Shown here: positions 24,638 to 33,412 of the stretch, piece by piece
Layout: each line of letters opens with the position of its first letter
How positions within the stretch are numbered: the stretch's first letter is position 1
From: Peptococcaceae bacterium BRH_c4b
GTDB taxonomy: Bacteria > Bacillota > Desulfotomaculia > Desulfotomaculales > Desulfocucumaceae
Assembly: GCA_000961595.1 (NCBI GenBank)
Contig: LADO01000017.1
Coordinates: 62,001 to 126,000, forward strand
Direction of reading: 5' to 3'
DNA length: 64,000 bases
Made by a program: the position numbers and the translations under genes
The notes under the pieces: model-generated
Database searches by the model: none
The model's input: only the letters and a program-made list of their open reading frames with translations
What the model was told of the DNA's origin: nothing

Positions 24638-27277
24638 ATGGATAATTTTACCCGGTACGTCAATCCTCATCTGGGCGAATTGTTGAATCAAGTGCGCATG
24701 GACAAAGCATACGTACGGGGGGAAGGCCATTACCTGTTTGATTCCGACGGCAACCGCTATCTTGATTTTATTGCTGCCTACGGGGCACTTCCCTTTGGGT
24801 ACAACCCTCCGGAAATATGGCAGGTACTGGACGAGGTTCGAGCCGGCGCGGAGCCAAGTTTTGTCCAGCCGTCCGCCCTGGAGGCAGCCGGAGAGCTGGC
24901 CCGTCGCTTGATTGAGCTGGCCCCGAAGGGTCTGGAGTATGTTACTTTTACCAACAGCGGGGCTGAGGCGGTGGAGGCTGCCATCAAGATGGCCCGTTCA
25001 GCCACCGGAAGGATAGGCATTCTAAGCACATACAACAGTTTTCATGGCAAAACCCTCGGCGCCCTTTCGGCCACAGGTAATAATTACTACCAGCTTCCCT
25101 TCGGCGCGCCGGTGGGAGGTTTTAAAACAATATCATATGATGACTTGGAGGCTCTAGAGGAAGAACTGGAGAACAACGGTTCTCTATACGCCGCTTTCAT
25201 ACTGGAACCTATCCAGGGTGAAGGTGGTATTGTAGTGCCGCATACGGGTTACCTTACACGGGCCATGGAATTGTGCCGGCGTCACGGAGTGCTGTTTATT
25301 CTTGATGAAATCCAGACAGGGCTTGGCCGTACGGGCAGGCTTTGGGCCTGTGAGGAAGAAAACCTGTGCCCCGACATGTTGCTGCTGGCAAAGGCCCTGG
25401 GAGGGGGAATTTATCCCATTGGGGCCTGCCTCAGCACCTCTGCTGCCTACACTAGAGATTTCGGCGAGCGGCACTCTTCAACTTTTGCCGCAAACACACT
25501 GGGCTGCCGGATCGGCCTGAAGGTGTTGGACATCTTAACCAGGAACAACCGGGAAATCATCCGGAATGTGCAAAACAATGGCCGGTGCCTGCGGGAGGCC
25601 ATTGAACTCCTGCAGCAGCGTTTCCCCATGGTTCTGAAAAGTGTACGCGGCCGTGGATACATGCTGGGCTTGGAAATTGAAATGTCCAGATCCGACTTTC
25701 CCAGTTGTTTTTTAAGTGTCCTTTCCGAACAGGACAACCTCACCCCGCTTATCTCCAGTTACCTGTTAAACGAGAATGGTTTACGGGTGGCGCCGACATT
25801 AAACGGCAACAAGGTCATCCGGGTGGAGCCTGCGCTTACCGTAACCTGGGAAGAATGCCTGTTGGCGGTTAAATCTCTGGAAAGGGTTCTGGCTGTGCTG
25901 GATGCCGGCAATACCCTGGAGATCATGCGTCCGGTCCTCGACTTAAGCGTTCAGGCCGGCAAACAGGAACCCCGGGTGGAAGTATACCCATGGGAACAGT
26001 ATCAGCCTTCCCCGGACCCGAAGGAAGGACGTTTTGCATTTCTTATACACCCGTTGGATTTATACAACTACTACCAGTTCGACGACAGTCTCAAATCTAT
26101 TCCCAACGACAAGCTTCAGAAGTTGGCCGATTTAGGCAGCCGGATACTGGACCCCTTCGTTATAGGCCGGACAACAGTGGTATCAAAAGCCGGTTACAGC
26201 GCCTACGGCGAGTTTATCACTCTGCCCCACACCGCCAGGGAAATGATAGAGCTTAAAACTGAAGTGATTATCAAGGAACTGGAAAAGGCGCTGGAGTTAG
26301 CTATAAAGCGGGGAGCCCGTCTGGTGGGCCTGGGGGCCTACACATCAGTGGTATCCCGAAGCGGAACACTGCTTCAGGGAAAATTCCTTCCGCTTACCAC
26401 CGGGAACAGTTACACGGTAGTGGCGGGAGTGGAAGCGGTTAAACTGGCCGCCCGGCGGTTTTCTATGGATCTTGGTGAAAATTCCGCCGCCATTATCGGC
26501 GCTACCGGGTCCATCGGACGAACCCTGGCTATACTTCTGTCGGAAGAAATGCAGCGTATAATACTTGTGGGAAATTTCCGCCACCCTCAGGCAAGCTCGC
26601 GTCGCCTCCGCCGGGTTGGCGCCGATATATGCCTGCACCTGGCCAAACAAGCCCAACTTGGCTGGAACCCGGCACCCTACAGCATGGGCACACGCCTTTT
26701 GAATATGGATCTTCCGCCTCTTGACACCCCGGTGGAGGGGTGGTTGCCGGTGGCCGGGGAACTGGAGAAGGAAGGACTGCTCGTAATCACCACCGACCTT
26801 GCCCAGGCGCTTCCCCAGGCCCGGGTGGTAATTACCGCCACCAGCAGCGTTGATGATCTGATCAATCCCATGTGGGTGGCGCAGGGGGCAATTATCTGCG
26901 ACATCTCCAAGCCATCCAACGTTCGCCCCTCCCTGCGGCAAATAAGGCCGGACGTTCTTGTGATTGACGGAGGGGTGGTGGCGGTGCCCGGCCGCCCGTC
27001 CCTTGGTTGGGATTTCGGCTTTGAGCAGGGTCTGGCCTACGCCTGCATGGCTGAAACAATGATGCTGGCGCTGGAGCACCACTACACCGACATGAGTCTG
27101 GGCGCCAACCTGTCCCTTGACAACATGATTTACCTCAGACAACTGTCCATTAAGCACGGTTTTGAGCTTGCGCAACTTAGGAGTTTCGATCTTCCCCTAA
27201 GCGAGGAAGAGTGGCGGCAGGTGGCAAAAGCCCGTTCACAAAAAGACCCCCTCCTGAAATACGGATCTTTAATATAA
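24638..27277 (+). CDS. Fusion of class III aminotransferase and acyl-thioester-reductase-like enzyme
   Basis: An 879-residue two-enzyme protein. Residues 1-430 are a class III PLP aminotransferase, ornithine/acetylornithine type. The motifs are TNSGAEAVEAAIKMAR near 110, FHGKTLGALSATG, the cofactor Asp in FILDEIQTGLGRTG near 225, and the PLP lysine K252 in LLLAKALGGG. Residues 460-879 resemble cyanobacterial acyl-ACP reductase: FAFLIHPLD near 464, LVGLGAYTSVVSRSG near 563, LTTGNSYTVVAGVEA near 588, a Rossmann glycine motif IIGATGSIGRTLA near 617, and VIDGGVVAVPG near 775. A Cys in GAIICDISKPSNV near 753 is a candidate nucleophile. Such a pair could reduce an acyl thioester to an aldehyde and aminate it to a primary amine; that is inference. 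ATG follows AGAGGT. Confidence 0.85.
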   Translation: MDNFTRYVNPHLGELLNQVRMDKAYVRGEGHYLFDSDGNRYLDFIAAYGALPFGYNPPEIWQVLDEVRAGAEPSFVQPSALEAAGELARRLIELAPKGLEYVTFTNSGAEAVEAAIKMARSATGRIGILSTYNSFHGKTLGALSATGNNYYQLPFGAPVGGFKTISYDDLEALEEELENNGSLYAAFILEPIQGEGGIVVPHTGYLTRAMELCRRHGVLFILDEIQTGLGRTGRLWACEEENLCPDMLLLAKALGGGIYPIGACLSTSAAYTRDFGERHSSTFAANTLGCRIGLKVLDILTRNNREIIRNVQNNGRCLREAIELLQQRFPMVLKSVRGRGYMLGLEIEMSRSDFPSCFLSVLSEQDNLTPLISSYLLNENGLRVAPTLNGNKVIRVEPALTVTWEECLLAVKSLERVLAVLDAGNTLEIMRPVLDLSVQAGKQEPRVEVYPWEQYQPSPDPKEGRFAFLIHPLDLYNYYQFDDSLKSIPNDKLQKLADLGSRILDPFVIGRTTVVSKAGYSAYGEFITLPHTAREMIELKTEVIIKELEKALELAIKRGARLVGLGAYTSVVSRSGTLLQGKFLPLTTGNSYTVVAGVEAVKLAARRFSMDLGENSAAIIGATGSIGRTLAILLSEEMQRIILVGNFRHPQASSRRLRRVGADICLHLAKQAQLGWNPAPYSMGTRLLNMDLPPLDTPVEGWLPVAGELEKEGLLVITTDLAQALPQARVVITATSSVDDLINPMWVAQGAIICDISKPSNVRPSLRQIRPDVLVIDGGVVAVPGRPSLGWDFGFEQGLAYACMAETMMLALEHHYTDMSLGANLSLDNMIYLRQLSIKHGFELAQLRSFDLPLSEEEWRQVAKARSQKDPLLKYGSLI

Positions 27278-27297
27278 ATAAAATGACAAATTGATAC

Positions 27298-27326
27298 GAA
27301 ACCGCCCTTCTGGGCGGTTTCTTTTT
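27298..27326 (+). terminator. Terminator of the aminotransferase-reductase gene
   Basis: GAAACCGCCC/GGGCGGTTTC stem with a TTCT loop and a TTTTTCC tail. Confidence 0.92.
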
Positions 27327-27399
27327 CCAAATCAGGAAACCCTGCGAATTATTGGGCAGGGTTTTTAAACAATTACATGTTTATCTCATGCTATGTAAA

Positions 27400-27428
27400 A
27401 AAGGTGGGGCCTGGTTAGCCCCACCCTT
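27400..27428. terminator. Second terminator-like hairpin
   Basis: AAAGGTGGGGC/GCCCCACCCTTT stem around CTGGTTA, flanked by A-run and TTTAAAACC. It lies in a long stretch without a clear gene; an unrecognised transcript may end here. Confidence 0.6.
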
Positions 27429-28101
27429 TAAAACCTTTTCCGGTCAAATGCTATCCTGTTTTTTTGCGGGTCCTGGGTTTGCGGTAATCTGTCCGGGAAC
27501 CTGCCGGCGCAAAACCGGAGAAGGTGAAATTTTTGATATTTTTCATAAGGCCAGAGTATGCTCACGACGGGATATTTGTTACCGTCTATTGGCTAAAGGC
27601 AGTATAATGACAGTCTTATTTCCAAAGAAGGGAAAGAACTTATATCGACCAATCCAGCAATCGCCCTGGCCTGATATTGAAGCCATCGTTGAATATGATG
27701 TTATCTGTGAAGCGTTCAGCCTTCTGGACGCCGTGAATATATTTTGGAGCCAAAACGAAATTCTTCTCCGTATTCTTTTGAAATTTATTCTGTGCATTTT
27801 GATCAATAGTTTGTATTAGCTGGACCAACAGTAATGATTTGACCATTATTAATCACCCCTGTATTTTAATACGGAGATGATTTTAATAATGTGAGGGTAT
27901 TATTTGGTTTTCTTGAAATATTTCATTAGAAGAGTTTGGGTTATTTAACTCATCGAGGAGGTGTGAGCGGCGGGAGGTCCAAGGGGCGTTTGATTAAAGA
28001 AAGATAGGCCTGTGCTGGAGGGTGAGATTTGAGACAGGTTATGATGACAAATAATAGAGGGGCTAACTGAAGATGGACTCCCACTTATATAGCTCGTCAG
28101 G
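27429..28101. other. Long stretch with no convincing gene
   Basis: About 670 bp. The plus-strand 155-codon frame across 27352-27819 crosses the hairpin at 27400 and has Cys/Leu-rich, low-quality sequence, so it is not a gene. The one candidate is the minus-strand ORF 27640-27846. Around 27955-27995 a purine-rich GAGGAGGTGTGAGCGGCGGG is seen, with no start codon that leads to a real frame. Confidence 0.5.
27640..27846 (-). CDS. Doubtful small ORF of 68 residues
   Basis: ATG at 27846 lies 7 nt after AGGGGTG. The product begins MVKSLLLVQLIQTIDQNAQN and contains no recognised motif. The start signal is decent, but there is no homology I recognise, so it is only a candidate. Confidence 0.3.
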   Translation of the reverse strand: MVKSLLLVQLIQTIDQNAQNKFQKNTEKNFVLAPKYIHGVQKAERFTDNIIFNDGFNIRPGRLLDWSI

Positions 28102-28293
28102 TTATGTGTTTTTATTGTTTTTGTCCATTAATATTTCTTCAAGCCTTCTAACCCTTTGTTTTAGGTTATTGAATTGAATGAAAATGAAAACGAGAAAAAT
28201 TATCGGTAGGAAAGTAAGGCAAAGAAGGATAATCAAGTTAAATATTTGTGCCACAAGCGTGGCGTTAAGATTGAGGCTGTTAACAACGTCCAT
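28102..28293 (-). CDS. Small single-span membrane protein
   Basis: A 63-residue protein. A long hydrophobic segment (FNLIILLCLTFLPIIFLVFI) spans the membrane; the C-terminus is basic and coiled-coil-like (LKQRVRRLEEILMDKNNK). The layout resembles small DUF-type phage/sporulation membrane proteins, but the family is not recognised. ATG at 28293 has AAAGGGG about 11 nt upstream; a TTG at 28314 overlapping that site is unlikely. Confidence 0.6.
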   Translation of the reverse strand: MDVVNSLNLNATLVAQIFNLIILLCLTFLPIIFLVFIFIQFNNLKQRVRRLEEILMDKNNKNT

Positions 28294-28577
28294 TTTAAAC
28301 GCAACCCCTTTCAATGAGTTTCTCCCAAGGAGCTTTACTGTTATGAGGCATATCCTCTGAGATCGTTGAATCGGGGAATCGTCCCTGACTCATAGAAGTG
28401 GGATTGACGTTCCGTGAAGCTTATATAAAAATTTACATAATTATAATACAAATTCTAACAGATTAACAAACATGTTTGCACTTATTCAATTGCCAATTCA
28501 ATTGAGTTCAATTTGATACATTTTGGAGAGTCCCAGGTTTCACCTTATTCCGGGATAAACATATGGCAAAATAAAAA
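28294..28577. other. Intergenic, no gene seen
   Basis: About 280 AT-rich bases between the small membrane protein and the cotJ operon terminator. A GAATCGTCCCTGACTCAT fragment (28376-28393) is a decayed piece of the GGGGAC/GTCCCC repeat family. Nothing else stands out. Confidence 0.5.
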
Positions 28578-28607
28578 ATAAAAGCCCAGGTCTTTACGCC
28601 TTGGGCT
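28578..28607 (-). terminator. Terminator of the cotJ operon
   Basis: On the minus strand AGCCCAAGG pairs with CCTGGGCT (one bulge) around GCGTAAAGA, followed by TTTTATTTTTTATTTT. It lies 10 nt after the cotJC stop. Confidence 0.8.
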
Positions 28608-28616
28608 GATTATATT

Positions 28617-29189
28617 TTAAAAAACCTTTTTTGTCTCCTGAAATTCCTGGACGTTATCCAGCGCCTCGCCAAACCGCTGGAAGTGTACCACTTCCCTTTC
28701 TCTGAGAAACTTCAGGGTGTCTTTGATGCCGGGGTCGTCGGTCAGGCGAATTAAATGCTCGTAGGTGGTCCGCGCCTTTTGCTCTGCAGCCATGTCTTCG
28801 TGCAGGTCTGTTACGGGATCTCCGGTGGCCTGGACATAGGCCGCAGTCCAGGGCACGCCGTCCGGATTAACTGGAAAAACGGCATTGTCGTGCATGGTGT
28901 AGTAGCCGCCAAGCCCGGCCTCTTTCATTACCTCAGGCGGGACGCCGTGGGTAAGTTTGTATATCATGGTGGCGATTATTTCCCAGTGGGCCAGCTCTTC
29001 GGTGCCTATATCGGTTAAAAGGCCTTTGGTCATATTGGTTGGCATTGAGTACCTCTGGGTAAGGTAGCGGATACCGGCTGACAGTTCCGAGTCCGGCCCG
29101 CCGTACTGGGCCATCAGAAATTTAGCCATGCGCACATCGGATCCTTCCACTCTTACGGGGTATTCCAGTTTCTTTTCATAAACCCACAT
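28617..29189 (-). CDS. cotJC: Spore coat protein CotJC, manganese-catalase family
   Basis: A 190-residue ferritin-like four-helix-bundle protein. The Glu/His ligands for two Mn ions are visible: E in DSELSAGIRYL (near 36), EELAHWEIIA (near 68-72), E in HEDMAAEQKART (near 135-141) and H in REVVHFQRFGEAL (near 172). Known CotJC sits in the inner coat of the spore. The start ATG follows a GAAAGGAAGC ribosome site at about 9 nt. Last gene of cotJABC; the cotJB stop lies 21 nt upstream of its start. Expression is expected in the mother cell (sigma E in Bacillus); no promoter was identified here. Confidence 0.95.
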   Translation of the reverse strand: MWVYEKKLEYPVRVEGSDVRMAKFLMAQYGGPDSELSAGIRYLTQRYSMPTNMTKGLLTDIGTEELAHWEIIATMIYKLTHGVPPEVMKEAGLGGYYTMHDNAVFPVNPDGVPWTAAYVQATGDPVTDLHEDMAAEQKARTTYEHLIRLTDDPGIKDTLKFLREREVVHFQRFGEALDNVQEFQETKKVF

Positions 29190-29210
29190 GCTTAAAAGCT
29201 TCCTTTCTAT

Positions 29211-29462
29211 CTAGATTTCCCATGGCCATGGGCTTTCTGTCCATCTCCAGTGGCCTGCTGTATCATACTGTCCGTCTGGATAGAGGGGTCCGTATTGTCT
29301 TTGGTATTCCTCAGTAAGCTTTCTGTATCTGGCGCTTGCCTCCTGAAAGTCCCTGAAGGCTGCGCTATTATCCGGGTGCGTGTCGAGGAAAAGGTTTAAT
29401 TCAATAGCTGTGAAGCCTATCTCCATGATCTGTTTCAGCAGAGCCATTTGAGTTTTGTTCAC
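29211..29462 (-). CDS. cotJB: Spore coat protein CotJB
   Basis: An 83-residue protein with the family core LLKQIMEIGFTAIELNLFLD, then DTHPDNSAAF, and a C-terminal aromatic segment with YGPLYPDGQ and WRWTESPWPWEI. The frame is open further upstream, but the GTG at 29462 lies 7 nt after GGAGGTG, and the family begins at this point. Located between cotJA and cotJC in the usual order. Confidence 0.93.
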   Translation of the reverse strand: MNKTQMALLKQIMEIGFTAIELNLFLDTHPDNSAAFRDFQEASARYRKLTEEYQRQYGPLYPDGQYDTAGHWRWTESPWPWEI

Positions 29463-29487
29463 TTTATACCACCTCCGTAAAATCAAG

Positions 29488-29733
29488 CTAATACGGGTAC
29501 GGTCTGTACAGTTCCGGGAAAATGGTCCCCTTTTCCAGTGCTTCGGCGGGGGGGTAGGTAACGCCGTATACCTGCCACGGGACATAGGCCTTGGCCAGTT
29601 CCCTGCCGTAAACAGGATTATAATCCTGGGTGTTTTCCGGCAGGCTTGCTGCCGGTTCTTCTACCGGCTGGGGAGTCTGTGGCATCCCGGGAGGGTTTTT
29701 ATAGCCAAAGGGATAACGCATTGTGGGAAACAT
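29488..29733 (-). CDS. cotJA: Spore coat-associated protein CotJA
   Basis: An 81-residue proline- and tyrosine-rich protein. The family segment LAKAYVPWQVYG is followed by YPPAEALEKGTIFPELYRPY near the C-terminus. ATG follows AAGGCGGTG at 7 nt. First gene of the cotJABC unit; CotJA and CotJC interact in Bacillus coats. Confidence 0.92.
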   Translation of the reverse strand: MFPTMRYPFGYKNPPGMPQTPQPVEEPAASLPENTQDYNPVYGRELAKAYVPWQVYGVTYPPAEALEKGTIFPELYRPYPY

Positions 29734-29959
29734 TTAATGCACCGCCTTGAAAAAGAGTAATATATATTTATTTTATTTATTATAGTCAGTTAATACCATT
29801 AATGTTACAGTTTAGTAGATTGCACGTTTTGGCCGGCTAAATAAATTGCCCGCCCAAAACGTGAGGAGAAGGAGTTAAAAACAATATCTAGAATATTATG
29901 GTTTGTTGCAGTTGGCGAATTTACGTTCAAAATGCAGGGTATTAAAGGGGGAGTTACCG

Positions 29960-32497
29960 TTGTATGCCTTCAGGACTATTTCCGTGAAACCGAAGCTGCC
30001 CGAGGAGATCAAGAGGCTTAAAGAACTGGCCTATAACTTCTGGTTTAGTTGGAATACCAATGCCAGGGCGCTTTTCAGAAAGATAAATGAAACACTGTGG
30101 GATGATGTAAACCACAACCCGGTAAAATTTTTGCTGCACGTAAACGAAGAAGATCTTGAAGATATTGCCCAGAACGATGAATACATAAAAGATTACAACA
30201 GGGTTTTTGCGGATTTTGACAGATATATGAACAGGAAAACGTGGTTTGAGAAAATTTACCCGCAGTATAATACTGCTCCCGTAGCCTATTTTTCAGCCGA
30301 ATTCGGACTTCACGAATCTCACCCAATTTACTCGGGAGGCCTCGGGCTATTGGCGGGGGATCATCTCAAATCGGCCAGCGACCTGGGGATACCCCTGGTA
30401 GGGGTGGGACTTCTGTACAGGCATGGGTATTTCAACCAGGCCATAAACAGGGATGGGAGTCAGGTGGCGCAATATCTTCATCACACTTTTTCTGAACGGC
30501 CCATTATTCCTGTTGCGGATGGGAAAGAAAAGCTGATTTCAGTAGAGATGTCCGGCCGGACGGTTTATGCCAAGGTATGGAAATGCCTGGTGGGCCGCAT
30601 TACTCTATATATGCTGGATTCCAATATACCCCAGAACAGCCTGGAAGATCGCAAAATCACTGATCAGTTGTACGGCGGCGACAGGGAGACCCGCATATCC
30701 CAGGAGATACTGCTGGGTATAGGGGGGGTCAAAGCCCTCCGTTTAGAGGGCATCAATCCCGCAGCCTGGCATATTAATGAGGGCCATGCAGCCTTTCTGA
30801 TACTGGAAAGGATCCGGGAATTGGTGGCCGGCGGCCTGTCTTTCGAAACAGCCAGGGAAATTGTCAGTTCCAACACTCTTTTTACCACCCATACTCCAGT
30901 GCCGGCGGGACATGATTTGTTCAGCGCGGAACAGATTGAGCGCTACCTGGGAAATTTGTATGAGCAGCTGAATATTGAACGGGAAGATTTGCTGGAACTG
31001 GGCTGGGACGAGGAGCGGAAAGAATTTAACATGACTCTGCTGGCTTTGAGAATTTCGAGTTACTGCAACGGGGTCAGCAAACTGCACGGGGAAGTTACCA
31101 AGGAAATGTTCAGTTACCTGTATCCAGGGGTGCCGGTGGAGGAAGTGCCGGTACATTATATAACCAACGGTGTGCACACTGGTTCCTGGCTGGCCCAGGA
31201 AATAAAGGATCTCTACTATATATATCTGGGCGAAGACTGGCATGAAAATATCACCGACCGCAATGTCTGGAAAAAGGTGCGCGAAATACCGGATAATCTA
31301 TTATGGGCCGTGCACCAGTCACTGAAAGAGAAAATGATATCCTTTGCTAGGAAAAATTTAAAGAAACAGCGTCTGCGCAACCAGGAGCCCACCAACCGGG
31401 TGAAGGAAGTGGAACAGTTTCTGCGGCCTAATGTGTTTACCATTGGTTTTGCCCGCAGATTTGCTACCTACAAGAGGGCGGGGCTGTTGTTTCTAGACAG
31501 GGAGAGATTGGAAAAACTGATCAATAATCCCCATATGCCGGTGCAGATTGTTTTTGCCGGCAAGGCCCATCCCGCCGATACGGCCGGACAGGAACTGATC
31601 AGTCAGGTCTACAGTCTTTCCAACGAAGAACCCTTCAAGGGTAAAATTGTATTCCTGGAAAACTATGACATCCACATGGCCCGGATACTAGTGCAGGGGG
31701 TTGACATCTGGCTGAACACCCCCCGTCGTCCCATGGAGGCCAGCGGCACCAGCGGCCAGAAGGCTGCGGCCAATGGAGTGCTGAATTTGAGTATACTTGA
31801 CGGCTGGTGGCCGGAGGGCTACAACGGGGAAAACGGCTTTGCCATCGGTGAAAAGAAGCATTATGACAGTGAGGATATGCAGGACAGGGATGACTGCTAT
31901 TCTCTTTACGCAACGCTGGAGGAAAAGGTGCTGCCTGCTTATTACGGACTTGACGGGGCTTTTCCCAGGGAATGGCTCAGAATGATGAAAAATTCCATTG
32001 TTACCATCTCCCCTGTTTTCAGTACGGAGAGGATGGTTCAGGAATATAGCGAACGTTTTTATATTCCTTCCATAAAACGGTGGAGTTACTTTACTGAGGA
32101 TAACTATTCCGCAGCCAGGCGATTTAAGGATTTCAAGCAGGCTATCACTGAAAACTGGCAACACGTTTCGATAAACAGGGTAGAAACAAACGCTAACAGG
32201 GAGATTAACGTCGGAAGCCTGCTGAAAATAACCGCCTATGTGCATTTGGGGCCACTTTGCCCGGATGATGTCGACCTGGAGGTGGTCTACGGCAATATAA
32301 CTGACCGTGGGCTGACCAACATTAGCATTTCTCCCATGACTTACGAGGACTCGGGGGAGGATGGGGCTCACCGCTATCTGGGGCAGTTAATTTTACCTCA
32401 GGGAACATACGGCTATACGGTCAGGGTTATACCGGGGCACCAGGACTTTGTGCGCAAATTTGAGCTGCCCCTGATAATCTGGTCCGGTAATTTCTAA
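29960..32497 (+). CDS. glgP: Alpha-glucan phosphorylase (GT35)
   Basis: Releases glucose-1-phosphate from glycogen or maltodextrin using PLP. 845 residues. The N-terminal DUF3417-like region (1-110, RTISVKPKLPEEIKRLKEL, WFSWNTNARALF) marks the bacterial/archaeal alpha-glucan phosphorylase type. The catalytic body has YFSAEFGLHESHPIYSGGLG near 112, HINEGHAAF near 275, and the PLP lysine in SGTSGQKAAANG near 600. The frame is open from 29903, but the TTG at 29960 lies 6 nt after GGGGGAG and is the best start. The gene is followed immediately by a GGCCGTT-ended repeat. It stands alone, with no glycogen synthesis genes nearby. Confidence 0.94.
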   Translation: MYAFRTISVKPKLPEEIKRLKELAYNFWFSWNTNARALFRKINETLWDDVNHNPVKFLLHVNEEDLEDIAQNDEYIKDYNRVFADFDRYMNRKTWFEKIYPQYNTAPVAYFSAEFGLHESHPIYSGGLGLLAGDHLKSASDLGIPLVGVGLLYRHGYFNQAINRDGSQVAQYLHHTFSERPIIPVADGKEKLISVEMSGRTVYAKVWKCLVGRITLYMLDSNIPQNSLEDRKITDQLYGGDRETRISQEILLGIGGVKALRLEGINPAAWHINEGHAAFLILERIRELVAGGLSFETAREIVSSNTLFTTHTPVPAGHDLFSAEQIERYLGNLYEQLNIEREDLLELGWDEERKEFNMTLLALRISSYCNGVSKLHGEVTKEMFSYLYPGVPVEEVPVHYITNGVHTGSWLAQEIKDLYYIYLGEDWHENITDRNVWKKVREIPDNLLWAVHQSLKEKMISFARKNLKKQRLRNQEPTNRVKEVEQFLRPNVFTIGFARRFATYKRAGLLFLDRERLEKLINNPHMPVQIVFAGKAHPADTAGQELISQVYSLSNEEPFKGKIVFLENYDIHMARILVQGVDIWLNTPRRPMEASGTSGQKAAANGVLNLSILDGWWPEGYNGENGFAIGEKKHYDSEDMQDRDDCYSLYATLEEKVLPAYYGLDGAFPREWLRMMKNSIVTISPVFSTERMVQEYSERFYIPSIKRWSYFTEDNYSAARRFKDFKQAITENWQHVSINRVETNANREINVGSLLKITAYVHLGPLCPDDVDLEVVYGNITDRGLTNISISPMTYEDSGEDGAHRYLGQLILPQGTYGYTVRVIPGHQDFVRKFELPLIIWSGNF

Positions 32498-32589
32498 AGG
32501 CCGTTGAAAAACTGCGCCTGACCTCTGACTCACGCGCTCCACGCTGACCGGCTTCGCCTTCCGCGCCATGCTTGTTTTTGAACGGCCTT
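32498..32589 (+). repeat. GGCCGTT-ended repeat element, copy 1
   Basis: Begins right after the glgP stop with AGGCCGTTGAAAAACTGCGC and ends with GTTTTTGAACGGCCTT, so the ends form an inverted repeat. The interior, GACCGGCTTCGCCTTCCGCG, matches the copies at 39460-39578 and 52179-52274. Partial copies lie at 35557-35579 and near 63300-63313. It contains no ORF. Confidence 0.9.
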
Positions 32590-32623
32590 TTGGTGACTCT
32601 TAAGACTAAAGGACTTACTCTGC

Positions 32624-32656
32624 AAAAACATCCCCGCGACGTTTTGGCGCGGGGAT
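32624..32656 (-). terminator. Terminator of the AMP-binding C-domain gene
   Basis: ATCCCCGCG/CGCGGGGAT stem with a 9-nt loop. On the minus strand the stem is followed by GTTTTTGCAG. Confidence 0.85.
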
Positions 32657-32663
32657 TAAATTT

Positions 32664-33011
32664 CTAGTCAACACCGGTAAGGTTTTGAATTAGCTTATGC
32701 TTTTGGCATTTTCCACTGGGCGTTTTTGGTATCTCCGATACAAGGTGGTATCGTCGTGGCCTTTCCTCTGGTTCCAGCAAACCGGAATCTTCAACAAAAT
32801 GCTTTATATCCTGCACCGAAAGGTTGGCATCCGAGGGCACGATAAAGGCGGCCAGGTCGCTTTCACCTGACATGTCGGGAATAAACACTGCCACAGTTTC
32901 GTCCACACCTGGGTGGCGGTAAATGGCATCCTCGACTTTTCTGATCAGGAACTGTCCGCGGGCGGTTGTCTCCTCCAAACTGGTGGTCATGATGTGAGAT
33001 GATTCACTCAT
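32664..33011 (-). CDS. Stand-alone C-terminal domain of an AMP-forming acyl-CoA synthetase
   Basis: A 115-residue protein matching only the small C-terminal domain (PF13193-type) of adenylate-forming enzymes. VEDAIYRHPGVDETVAVFIP near 26-45 is the usual hinge-following strand-helix, and IPKTPSGKCQKHKL near 93-106 holds the conserved A10 lysine. The N-terminal catalytic domain, normally about 400 residues, is absent. There is no trace of it upstream. A strong GGAGGTGAGG ribosome site 9 nt before the ATG and its own terminator suggest a real gene rather than a scrap. It could act in trans with another synthetase, or regulate one. Function is inference. Confidence 0.8.
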   Translation of the reverse strand: MSESSHIMTTSLEETTARGQFLIRKVEDAIYRHPGVDETVAVFIPDMSGESDLAAFIVPSDANLSVQDIKHFVEDSGLLEPEERPRRYHLVSEIPKTPSGKCQKHKLIQNLTGVD

Positions 33012-33412
33012 GAAGACCTCACCTCCAATAATCTGATTTTAACAATCAGTTGACGACGTTTTTATCTCTACAGTTGATACCACCGCTTAAACCATTAATT
33101 TATATACACACCCGGATATGTGTATCCAAGTATTTAGTTGAAAAATTCTCTGTATATTAATAGAAATCCTGCCTGGACAGATTGAAATTTCTCAAAAAAA
33201 GAAATTTCCGCGTTACCAACGAACATGCCATGTGGGATATAAAACCAAATATTGGTTTCTAAATGAGGCAAAACGGCTGGATTAACATCCAGCCGTTTTA
33301 GCCAAACTATAACAATCCTATATTTCTTTTTTTGATAAGACTACTCTTATATAGCATTTAGCCCATGGAAGAAAGATGGGAGAATTCCTATCGTTATATT
33401 GGGGGTAAGAAA
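33012..33412. other. Intergenic stretch with one hairpin
   Basis: About 400 bp. No gene was recognised. A perfect stem AAACGGCTGGAT/ATCCAGCCGTTT with loop TAAC at 33271-33298 and A-run/T-run flanks looks like a bidirectional terminator, though no gene reads into it. ATACACACCCGGATATGTGTAT near 33100-33122 is a second small palindrome. Confidence 0.55.

Noticed and set aside
26345-27175. 276-codon minus-strand frame antisense to the aminotransferase-reductase fusion
   Set aside because: Shadow frame without ribosome site.
24638-27277. Possibility that the fusion is two genes joined by a missed stop
   Set aside because: The frame is continuous, the linker is well formed, and there is no internal ribosome site near the boundary at about 26000.
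27352-27819. 155-codon plus-strand frame
   Set aside because: It reads through a terminator-like hairpin at 27400, has no ribosome site and no recognisable protein character.
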